Assembly (NCBI GenBank): GCA_025330725.1
Contig: JAIWND010000021.1
Span: 434,001 to 498,000, forward strand
Length of the DNA stretch: 64,000 bases
Source: Chlamydoabsidia padenii
Lineage: Eukaryota; Mucoromycota; Mucoromycetes; Mucorales; Cunninghamellaceae
Direction of reading: 5' to 3'
The position numbers were made by a program, and so were the translations under genes. Below, one piece after another: positions 11,204 through 20,100 of the stretch (within the stretch, counting starts at the first letter, position 1; the number at the start of each line of letters is the position of its first letter). Below the pieces are notes generated by a model, which saw only the letters and a list, made by a program, of their open reading frames with translations, made no database searches and was not told the origin of the DNA.

Positions 11204-11492
11204 CTAGACTAGTTTAGCTATTTATACATATGTCAATGATTAGATTGTTATTTATTTACTTATACCTTTTTTTTTCTGGGGCATTACCTCACTCAATAAA
11301 GCATTTTTTATGTCACTTTAACGTATATCAATTATTCTCTCTTTTGCCTCTTTATTGTGCAACTATATATTGTTTGTAACTGACAACTCGAAAAAAAAAT
11401 GCGGGGTTCCAAATTGGCAGGATCTGCATCTGCATTTGATTCAACAAGCGGGTTTGGCGAAATTCAAATTCCCATCCCGATTGTCATTCTGC

Positions 11493-11540
<48 letters not shown>

Positions 11541-11541
11541 A
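11204..11541. other. 3' flank of GDPase gene leading into repeat island
   Basis: AATAAAG follows the GDPase stop by about 90 nt. From about 11400 the sequence resembles the tail of the tandem repeat unit (TCATTCTGCAACTTT), followed by a poly-T run of more than 30 nt. Confidence 0.5.
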
Positions 11542-12000
11542 GTCAAGTTAAAATAATCTTGAGGCTATACTGCTCCATACAGTGGACTTGGTATATTGGC
11601 CACTATGTAAAGTTTGTTGTAAATAGGCTATAATGTCTACATCGCCACTTTTGTCATTAGCATCGCTTGTTCATTAAGCTAGTAGAGTCCTCTTAAGATT
11701 CACGGTGAGGGTAAGCGGTTTTTGAAATAAGTTTTGTCTTGTGTGTCAATTTTCATTCTGCAACTTTTTTTACAAAAGTCAGAGTAAAACGATCTTGAGG
11801 CTATACTGCTCCATACAAGGTACTTGGTGTAATGGCCATTATGTAAACTTTGTTGGAAATAGGCCAAGGAATGCTCATGGTCACTTTTGTCATTAGCACC
11901 GCTTGTTCATTGAGGCAGTAGAGCACTCCCAAGATTCCAGGCGAGAGTAAGCGGATTTTCAATCAAGTTTTATCTTGTGTGTCAATTTTTCATTCTGCAA
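11542..12000 (+). repeat. Tandem repeat, about 236-bp unit, two copies
   Basis: Two units start at about 11542 and 11778, each opening with a GTCA(A/G)(A/G)GTAAAA-type start and ATCTTGAGGCTATACTGCTC. Each continues through GTTTGTTGGAAATAGGC, TTTTGTCATTAGCA and CATTCTGCAACTT and ends in poly-T. Four further copies of the same unit lie at 41168-42075. The unit has no long open frame in common, so it looks non-coding. Confidence 0.85.
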
Positions 12001-12030
12001 CTTTTTTTTTTTTTTTTTTTTTTTAAAAAA

Positions 12031-12156
12031 AAAACGTACATTGCTCCTCTCCTAAGCTACCCCTGGCAACGACACTTGGTTTGCTGGATTGGGAAATTTA
12101 TGCAGAATCGAGATCTGATATTAAAACACCACCTTCACTTGCATGAATCAAATCTC
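12031..12156 (+). repeat. Dispersed repeat, type 2 copy 1
   Basis: This block runs from ACGTACATTGCTCCTCTCCT through TTGCTGGATTGGGAAATTTA to CTTGCATGAATCAAATCTC. Closely similar blocks lie at 40436-40558, 42210-42320 and 42482-42560. It supplies the ATG of the adjoining Fanzor frame. Confidence 0.8.
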
Positions 12157-13045
12157 ATTGTTTTGTACGTACCCCTGGAAAAATTATGATGCAAAGCAAA
12201 TACCAAAGTTGATGAAGGTCCATTCCAATGATATCCAAGCTCAAAGAATCAGTAGCCATTCAAGAATCGACCATTGCCGCCATGTCATGAAGAGAAGAAA
12301 AAAAAAGGAGCAAACCAATATCAATGCCATTGAAGGATATCTATCGGAGATTGCAAAAGTGCATAAAAACCAAGACGATCAGCACTATGTTTACATTGGG
12401 ACCTTACATGAAAGTCAGCAATACCGACATCTTCTAAGCACATTCTACCACCAGTCTCCATGGGTCAAGAAACAAAACTATGGTATGGAAAGATTCAACG
12501 AGAAGGCCTATGCATCTGCGGCAAAAGCATTAGTACGAAACCCAGAGGATCTCAAGTTGAAACCCCGTCAAGTCAAACCAGTTGTGATTTATGGGGATTC
12601 TGGTCAAGGTCATGGTTCAAGAATAGAAGAATATCAGCTCCAAAACACAACCAAGTTACAACATTCTGTAAAAGAAAAGGCAAAAGTTTATGAAACTAAT
12701 GAATACCTTACATCGAAACTATGTTGTCTCTGTGACTCTCGGGTTGTTCACCCACGGAGGCGGAATAGCACCAAACTGAATTCAGAAATCGTAGTCTGTA
12801 TCAACTCTAATTGCATTGGAAGAAAAAATGGATTTGCTTCGCGGGGGCGGGATCAACATGCAGCAATAAACATTCTGAAGAAAGAGATTTACAAAATGGC
12901 GACCAATATCGATTACCCAGCTTTTACACCACCAACAGTAACAACAGTAACAGCACAAATTTTACTCAGGTACTTATTCTGTGGTAAAAATTCTTGGAAA
13001 GAGAATATGGGCCACTACCTTCCGCGAGAAAGAGGTGCAATGTAG
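12143..13045 (+). CDS. Fanzor (eukaryotic TnpB-like RNA-guided nuclease), 5'-truncated
   Basis: This uninterrupted 300-residue frame carries the C-terminal half of a TnpB/Fanzor protein. Visible blocks are YHQSPWVKKQNYGMERFN (about residues 105-122), PVVIYGDSGQGHGS (about 146-159) and NEYLTSKLC, with Glu187 in the position of the Fanzor alternative RuvC glutamate. A zinc ribbon follows, with Cys194, Cys197, Cys219 and Cys224. Then RDQHAAINIL gives the RuvC-III aspartate (Asp237). The upstream RuvC-I block with its first catalytic aspartate, and the recognition/wedge region before it, are missing. The frame begins inside a dispersed repeat (MNQIS is repeat sequence), so this is a fragment and presumably nuclease-dead. 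The last 45 or so residues may be read-through. No stop or frameshift interrupts the retained part, suggesting a young insertion or some constraint. A general OrfB-type transposase reading is the alternative. Confidence 0.82.
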   Translation: MNQISLFCTYPWKNYDAKQIPKLMKVHSNDIQAQRISSHSRIDHCRHVMKRRKKKEQTNINAIEGYLSEIAKVHKNQDDQHYVYIGTLHESQQYRHLLSTFYHQSPWVKKQNYGMERFNEKAYASAAKALVRNPEDLKLKPRQVKPVVIYGDSGQGHGSRIEEYQLQNTTKLQHSVKEKAKVYETNEYLTSKLCCLCDSRVVHPRRRNSTKLNSEIVVCINSNCIGRKNGFASRGRDQHAAINILKKEIYKMATNIDYPAFTPPTVTTVTAQILLRYLFCGKNSWKENMGHYLPRERGAM

Positions 13046-13360
13046 TATTGGTAAGTTGCATGAACCCCTCATATCCGTATTATCGCTAACTGAACTTTTC
13101 ATTCACCGACTAATTACTTCAAAATTAAAGTTACGCCTATGCACAATGAAAAGTAGTCCTTCGAGGTAAAAGTGTAAATGATGCGCTATTCTTTTCATGA
13201 TAGATTGGCTACAACAATAAAATTCATGTAGACATTATCTACTTTAAATAATTACACGGACATCTCAAAATTTTTAAAATCCCGAATTTTTGGTATTCGG
13301 CGTTTGAAAATGAAGTTTCCTTCCGTCTAGAAAAAAATAAAATACTCTTCGTCGCAAAGG
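13046..13360. other. Unassigned DNA after the Fanzor frame
   Basis: No open frame or recognised repeat was found, apart from a weak motif copy (ATTCGGCGTTTGAAAATGAA near 13300). If the locus once encoded a guide RNA, the 3' flank of the nuclease is where it would be expected. I see no proof of one. Confidence 0.4.
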
Positions 13361-13760
13361 GCAGGTAAAGTCATCGCAAGCTTGGACAGATTGACATAAG
13401 TATCTTGGTGCTTGACTTTTGCGGTAAAGTATGTTGGAAATACGTCACAGTATTCACATTGCCACTTTAATCATTAGCATCCTTAAACAATGGAGCGAGT
13501 ATGTAGTGCTCTTTCTAAATCTTAGCAGAGACGAGCGGGATTTGAAAATGAAGTATGGTTCCTCGTCGCACTTTTTTTATCCCTCTTACAAATGACAGGT
13601 AAAAAGTCATCGCAAGCTTGAACATACTGACACAAGGGTTTTGGAGCTTGGTTTTTGCGGTGACTTTTGTTGGAAGTATGCTATAGTGTTCACATCGCAA
13701 CTTTAATCATTAGCATCTGTTGACAATTGAGCGAGTAGTGCTCTTCCAAAATTCAGTGCG
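13361..13760 (+). repeat. Diverged tandem repeat, about 234-bp unit
   Basis: Two units begin at about 13361 (GCAGGTAAAGTCATCGCAAG) and 13595 (ACAGGTAAAAAGTCATCGCA). They share the order GTTGGAAxTA, TTCACAT(T/C)GC, ACTTTAATCATTAGCAT, GAGCGAGTA and TAGTGCTCTT with the 236-bp family, so they are likely old copies in the same orientation. One carries GCGGGATTTGAAAATGAAG, a copy of the recurrent promoter motif. Confidence 0.65.
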
Positions 13761-13769
13761 CCTAGCACT

Positions 13770-14756
13770 TACCTTTGCATTGATAGGAAATTATGTAAAA
13801 TTCCGCCACCATTACAAACTGGCTTGATGATCAGTGTTCGTAAATAATGAGCCCGACCCCTACATATGATTCTACCATTCCCCAACATTGATTGAATTAA
13901 TTAATTCAGAACCCCTTTTCATCCTTCTACTATTAACTCACATTGATTGTCGAGGGTGTTTATTTATCTTATAAAAGAAGGCCATTTCTTCACCTTTATT
14001 TTTTCTTCTTCATCCTTTTCTTCTTCAATTGCCTGGTCCTCTCTTCCTCTTCTTCAAGGTCTTTTGGTCGGGTGTATCCGCCCTCCTCCTTCCACTTCCC
14101 GTATGCGTTCTACCGAGGCTTCAACTGTTTTAAAACATCGTATATTTTATTGTTACTTTCATTTCATAAAGCTAGTACCAACAAAAGCGCGCGCAAAATG
14201 CTTCAACTCCGCTATTCATGCGAATCACACTGGCTTCTTTTCCCCGACTTTTTTTTTTTATCCGGCGCTTCTTTTCAAGTGCAACAAGTACCCCTGACAT
14301 AATAAATAAGCAGTCAGAGCATGAAAAGACTCCGCCCTGTCTATAAAATGAGAAATCTTTTTTTTTTCCTTTAGATTGCTCTTGTTTTTTCTACAAGGGA
14401 CTTGATCTTAGAGTCGTTGAATGCACGAATCTTCTACAATAGGTCATTCTGCGCTAATCAATCCCGTGAAAGAACAGTATCCCAGCTTTTATAGTTGTGG
14501 ATGCGTGCTTTGGTTTATAGTCATCAAGCTGTTTATATTCAGCTTGACGCTTTGCCAACTGCACAAACATTCTACTCTATCATACAAAACAAAAAGGAAA
14601 TGAAAATAATACAAATACAAATTTAAACCCAGCGACATCCCCAACACAGACTTGATTTACACATTATACTGTATGCCGTTTATTGCATCCCCCAGTCATT
14701 AACTATAATAAAAAGTTTTATTTGTAAACATGATTTGTACAATTTGTAAAGCTAAT
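13770..14756. other. Intergenic region with no firmly supported gene
   Basis: A TATA-like TTATAAAAG (about 13970) is followed by a pyrimidine-rich leader and a short open frame up to 14302, which would fit a transcribed unit. The predicted peptides are Phe/Ser-rich and resemble no family. ATGAAAAGACTCCG near 14320 matches part of the type 2 repeat neighbourhood at 42425. The eS25 poly(A) region follows. Confidence 0.35.
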
Positions 14757-15231
14757 CTATTCTTCGTCAGCAGTAGCCTTCTTCTTATCTTCGTCACCAG
14801 TGACACGAGCTATAGGAGAGTAAAAAAAGGGGGGTTGGGGTTGGGTTAGTTCATTATTGTGTTGGTAAACATACTATACTTACTATAGATAACTTGAGCG
14901 TGGTGAATGGTAAGAGGCTTGATGAGACCTTGAGCAGTAAGTTCCTTGAGGGCAACACGAGCAAGAGAGCCGTTCAACTTGAGACGATCAACCAAGACAG
15001 ATTGACTGATAAGCTTGTAGGTGGGCACTTCCTTGAAGAGACGTTCGTAGGTAGGCTTGTCCAAGACCACCATGTTGTTGGCCTTGTCCTTGACCTTCTT
15101 GGCGGACCACTTCTTCTTGGCTTTCTTTCCCCCGGAAGAGGAGCTAGGCTTAGCAGCGACGTCCTTCTTAGCCTAAAAGAAGAGGGTAAATTAAGAATGT
15201 TAATTAGTTTCATTGTCGTTCAAAGTACCAT
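14757..15231 (-). CDS. RPS25: 40S ribosomal protein eS25
   Basis: eS25 sits on the small ribosomal subunit near the E site. The minus-strand exons are read as a bare ATG (15229-15231), 14884-15172 and 14757-14812, giving about 114 aa. The N-terminal tail is Lys-rich (KKAKKKWSAKKVKDKANN). The winged-helix core reads YERLFKEVPTYKLISQSVLV, then DRLKLNGSLARVALKELTAQ and GLIKPLTIHHAQVIYT. The short last exon reads RVTGDEDKKKATADEE. The first exon consisting only of ATG, followed by gtac, is inferred from frame and from the usual ribosomal-protein gene layout. Upstream is an (ATGG)n repeat offering further in-frame ATGs, so the exact start is uncertain by a few codons. Confidence 0.9.
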
Positions 15232-15537
15232 CATCCATCCATCCATCCATCCATCCATTCATTCATTCATTTTATCCTATCCTGCAGTTGTATGCCATCA
15301 TTATAAAACACATCCACATTCCATCCTAATGTCTGCTGTAGCCTCTTTTCGATATATCTATGTTGTAGGGTCATTACCATATTGGATATTCAGAGGAAGA
15401 ACAAAGCGGGAAATAGAAAATGCGTCTTATAAAAATTAAGAGAGTATCGGGGATTAAAACTTTCCTGTGTATACATAAAACAAAGCGCGGATGTCCATTC
15501 CAAACTCTTTCTTTCTTCTTTTCATAATCTATTAATT
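15232..15537. promoter_or_regulatory. Divergent promoter of eS25 and the 87-aa gene
   Basis: The interval contains the (ATCC/ATTC)n repeat adjoining the eS25 start and TATCGGGGATTAAAAC (15445-15460), a copy of the recurrent promoter motif. TCTTATAAAAATTAAG next to it resembles a TATA box. Confidence 0.5.
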
Positions 15538-15934
15538 ATGAATCAAAGCTCTATCGGAAAAGGAATATACACAAACTCGCCATCAATACAAAATTCTACG
15601 TAAGGATAAAGTAATATAACAATAATGGGCATACTAGAATTTCAATTCTTTGTTTTATAGACGACTGAAAAAGGTGCCCTCTGTAGGATTTGGACAGACA
15701 CAAGTGGAAAAAAGTCAATTGGTAGGTTGGTCTGACCATTAAAACAAACTAGATGTATTACTAAATTTTACTTTTGATTACATTATACTACAGGTTGGTG
15801 ATGATTACAACATGCGACAACAAGTGAAAACCGTACAAGATCAAGCACAAGCAACATCCTATGGGTTTTATATTGGTGCAGTCTCAAAATTCAGCAATCC
15901 AATCATTCCTTCTATCCCTCGTATCAACCATTAG
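15538..15934 (+). CDS. Conserved-looking 87-residue protein in three short exons
   Basis: The exons are 15538-15599, 15661-15721 and 15794-15934, with clean gtaagg/gtaggt donors and ttatag/tacag acceptors that keep one frame. The product is about 87 aa: it starts MNQSSIGKGIYTNSPSIQNS and ends SKFSNPIIPSIPRINH. It is soluble and polar, with no signal peptide or membrane helix. The central VGDDYNMRQQVKTVQDQAQA looks helical. It lies divergently from eS25 with a shared 300-bp promoter interval, and an AATAAAG signal follows the stop by about 85 nt. I do not recognise a family. The regular splice signals make a real gene likely. Confidence 0.6.
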
Positions 15935-16222
15935 ATAATATGATATACTCCTTTGCATTAACCCATCCTACTGTTACATGTATACATATATACATATACA
16001 CTTGTACTTATACATTACCTAATAAAGATAATCATTGCTAGCCTCCGGAAAAAAACTATAAACACGGGTTTTATTAAAAATAAAAAGGAGGTCATCATTT
16101 TAACGGGGGTACCTGGAGTATCATCACCTGCATCTCAATGACCTTTTAATAAATAAAAATACATCTTTGTTTTGCCTTTTAATTCTTCTCTTCTCTTCAA
16201 AATCTTGCTCATCTGCTTTTAT

Positions 16223-16396
16223 ATGTTCAAGCTCCTCCTCTTATGTTACTTAACTCTTGTTGCTGTAGTTGTCAGCTCAAGTTCAATGGACGAATCAAAG
16301 AAAGAATCTCCTTCCCCATCAATGAATCAACATGTCCCTCGAGCTGGATGTTTTCAAGCTAGAGACACTCGATCACCCATATGTACTCAGCCTTGA
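16223..16396 (+). CDS. Putative short secreted peptide
   Basis: A 57-residue frame starts at the first ATG after a pyrimidine-rich leader. The N-terminus MFKLLLLCYLTLVAVVVSSS is a good signal peptide, with likely cleavage in the Ser run. The mature part (about 35 aa) is polar, with DESKKESPSPSMNQHVPRAG followed by CFQARDTRSPICTQP, giving two Cys that could form one disulphide. An AAATAAAG signal follows the stop by about 25 nt. I see no known toxin or effector family; function is unknown. Its small size makes a chance frame possible. Confidence 0.45.
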   Translation: MFKLLLLCYLTLVAVVVSSSSMDESKKESPSPSMNQHVPRAGCFQARDTRSPICTQP

Positions 16397-16435
16397 ACTA
16401 TTCATTTCTTTTTCAAAATAAAGTGTTCATGATGC

Positions 16436-16461
16436 TTAAACCCCGAATTATCGGCATTTAA
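16436..16461. promoter_or_regulatory. Recurrent promoter element upstream of RAD50, palindromic form
   Basis: TTAAACCCCGAATTATCGGC followed by ATTTAA lies about 80 bp before the RAD50 ATG. The two halves (CCCGA and TCGG) are inverted, as in the copy at 4204-4225. Confidence 0.5.
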
Positions 16462-16540
16462 AAAATCAAGACGGCCTTTAATTTTTCTTTTCTTGTCTTC
16501 TCTCTCTTTCTTGTCTATCTTTTTATTTTTCCTTCAAGTC

Positions 16541-17123
16541 ATGTCTCTCATTGATAAACTTGGAATCCTTGGGATTCGCTCATTCAGTCATGAAGAACCT
16601 CAATATATTAAGTTCATGTCACCATTCACTCTGATTGTTGGTGCTAATGGAACCGGGAAAACTGTAAGTCTTGGTAAATAAACCTCAACTACAAACACGA
16701 ACGATTCTAACATGTACCTTTATAAAATTAACTTTTGTTGCATAGACTATTATCGAATGCCTCAAATATGCTTGTACCGGTGATCAACCCCCGAACAGTA
16801 AAGGTGGTGCCTTTATCCATGATACCAAGGTAAAGTAACAAAATACACCCTTCAGTGATCTCGTTCCTGTCACGTATCACTACTAAAATCTGATTCTTTA
16901 TATTAGCTCGCTGGTGTCAAAGAGGTGAAAGCTCAAGTACGACTCAAGTTTATTGATGTGGATGGTCAACTCATTCTATGCAGCCGATCATTGTCACTCA
17001 CTCAAGCCAGAACCAAAGCAACACTAAAAACATTAGATAGCTCTCTGCAACGCTATAACCCTGTCTCTGGGGAGGTAAGTGCGTTTACTATTGTTATAAA
17101 GGTCATTAATTCTGATCCTCGCT

Positions 17124-17154
<31 letters not shown>

Positions 17155-20100
17155 ACAGACTTACAGTATCAGCTCTCGGTGCGCCGACATGGATGGTCTC
17201 TTACCTATTCACCTAGGTGTCCCCAAAGCTATTCTGGAAAATGTCATCTTTTGTCATCAAGAAGAAAGCAACTGGTAAAGCAAGCAAACATAAAAGAACA
17301 CAAAAGTACAGTCTACTCACACTCTGCTTATATTGTTTATATAGGCCATTATCCGAACCTAGTATTTTAAAGAAAAAATTTGATGATATCTTCGCTTCCA
17401 CCAAATACACCAAAGCACTCGAAAGCATAAAGGACATCAAGAAGGATAGCGTACAAGAAACAAAGATAAATGCTTTTCGACTGGATACTTTGAAAAACGA
17501 TACAGTGAAGGCACAACGACTACAAGCTGATGTGGCGGAGATGGAACAACAATGTGACGAAAAACAAGCTCGAATCGAAAGCCTGGATCAGCATATACAC
17601 GACACTACCGCTGAAATCGAACGCCTCTTGGAGGTCCATCAACAAGCTCAAATTCTTTCAAACAAGATCGCTCAGGCCTCTCAACAAAAGGAACTCTATC
17701 GAACCAACCTTGCGGAACTAGAGAAGGATTTGACTGCTCGTGATGAATCGGATGAAGAATTGGAGGCTCTACTACAGGCACAATCGACCAAGAATGCTGC
17801 GGATGAAGGGGCTCGACAGACTTTGGTGAAGGAACTTTCTGGCTTGGAACAACAACTACAGGTTGCTCGGGATAACGTGTCCGCCAAACTTACTCAAATG
17901 GGTCGATTACAGGCTGCTTCTGATGTAGGTTTTATTGAATAATTTGACTGAACATTCATTCTTCACCGTTACTCACGTCTTTCTTATTTATTTTGTAGGC
18001 CAATGATAAAAACATTGAAGAACAAGACCAATTGATTCGTGACATCTGCAATGAATTCAATCTCAAACAATCACCACAAACCAAGATCTCGGACTATATT
18101 CTCGCTATTAAAGAAGTTGTATCTAAAAGGGAACAAGAAACACAACATATCAAGGTAAAAAAAGAAAAGAAAAAAAAAAGAAAAAAAAAAAGAAACTTGG
18201 AGTGGTGATGTGTTTACTGATCCATATACATAAATAGACTCTTGGACAGGGTGAACAAGACCAACTCTCTGATGAAATACAATCACTCAAATCGGAACGT
18301 GTCAGTCTGGAAGAAGCCAAGAAGCATACTCAACGTGAACTGGACAAGGACAAGGACACTCTTCGGGTATTGACTTCTCAGTTGGACAACATCCGGGTGA
18401 CACAGGTGGACATCGATATGGAAAAAGACCGACTCTCCAAAGAAGAAGCCCTTTTGAAATCACACCAATCTGAAATGAACAGCAACAACATGGACACTGC
18501 GATTGCCACCAAAGAACGTCAATTGCGCGAATTGGACGATGAAATCAGCAACCTCAACGATGAAATGTCCAAGCTCAGCCTTCAAGGGGACACTCGGGCT
18601 CGTCTGGCGTTGAAACGAGGTGATCGGGATTCAAAACTGGCCGCTGCTCGGAGCATATTTGAACAATGCAAAGAAGATGTCACACAAGGATTGGGGATCG
18701 AGCCTACATTGGAACGTTTGGACAAAGACCTCAGGACTCTATTGGAACAGCAAATGATGAAATTATCGACCATTCAACACCAACTCGATCAAGCGAATCG
18801 GAATGTCTCTGCGGCGGAGGCTCTTCTTTCCCTCACACAAACTTCTATCACGGATAAACGAAAAGAAGCCGACTCTTTGGAACAAACCATTCAACAAGTA
18901 TGTCTTGGTGCTTCTCTTCCGGATGAAATCAAAAAATTGGAGGGGGGTATTGAAAAGGTGCGTAATTCAATGTCAACTCTTGATGCTGTCAATCAATTAT
19001 ACTCAAGATTCATCAGGAGGGCTCAAAATGATGAACACTGTCCTTTATGTATTCGCAAGTTTGCAGAAGACAGTGAACTGACACAATTTATAGAAAAGGT
19101 AATAATAATAAAAGGAGAATTGGAATACTAATCATATTATTATCTCATTTGTTTAGCTTGAAAGTACCATAAACGGGATTCCCAAGAAAAGAATCGACTA
19201 CACTGGCAAAATTGAACAAATGGAACAAAAGCAAGAACTACTCCGATCTTTGGAAAACTCATGGGTGAAGATGGAAAACTTGCGTACCAAGGATATCCCT
19301 GCACTAGAAAAGAAGGCCAAAGAACATGAACAAAAACAGGATCATGCTATCGAACAAATGGGAAAAGTAAATCAAGAAAAGAAAAAAAGTAAAAGGGGCA
19401 GATACTAATAAATATTGTACTTGATAGGTTGCAGCTGAAATGTCACAAGCTCAAGAGGAAAAATCCAGAATTGAACGTATATACAAGTTATCTGAAAATG
19501 CTGTGCGACAACACCAGGAATCTAAACAATTGGATAAGGATATCAGTCAACTGGAATCTGAACTGCGACAAACTGGATCCACTCGTACTATTACTGATTG
19601 TAAAAGAGAACTAGAAGATTTGGCGGACCGAAGGTAAGTAAAGATTATGTATAACGTGTTACTGGTGTGCGTATACTCACTTTTCAATTTTATTCTAGTA
19701 AAATGGTGCGAAAGGAAATCAAACGACTTCACGATGACCGGGAGGTCTCCTTGCGAACTTTACAACGGCTAGAAAACAACATTCGAGATGCTCGGGATAC
19801 ACTGACACGACTAGAACATCAACTTGACACAAAAACACAACTCGAATCAAGTCTGGCCTCTGTTCAAAACTCTATGCGTAACAATTCCAAACTTGTAAAG
19901 GTAATTTTTATTATCTGGACGGGATTTAAAATGTGCTAATGCCTCTCTTACTCTCTATTAGGATTATGGATCTAGGGCGACTCCGATAGACTCCAAGATT
20001 GATCATACAGTAAAGGAACTTCAAGAATGCCGAGAAAGGTGGTCTACAAAACTGAATCAAGTCGAACTCCTCGCTAACAATGGTCGCCGAAGTAAGGAAA

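Larger units (their letters stand above)
11542..13760 (+). mobile_element. Repeat island containing Fanzor remnant
   Basis: The island is built, in order, from two 236-bp units, a poly-T run, a second repeat (12031-12156), a truncated Fanzor frame (12143-13045), about 300 bp of unassigned DNA, and two diverged units of about 234 bp. Repeats of the same families recur at 40.4-42.6 kb. I see no clear terminal inverted repeats or target-site duplication, so the element's true ends are unknown. Confidence 0.55.

Noticed and set aside
11490..11535. Poly-T as a retrotransposon poly(A) tail in antisense
   Set aside because: Plausible, but similar T runs occur in many leaders and there is no reverse transcriptase, target duplication or clear element end beside it.
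13943..14302. Two overlapping frames of about 116-119 codons after a TATA-like sequence
   Set aside because: Composition is Phe/Ser/Leu-rich from pyrimidine tracts, both frames are equally open and neither resembles a protein; left as an unassigned region.
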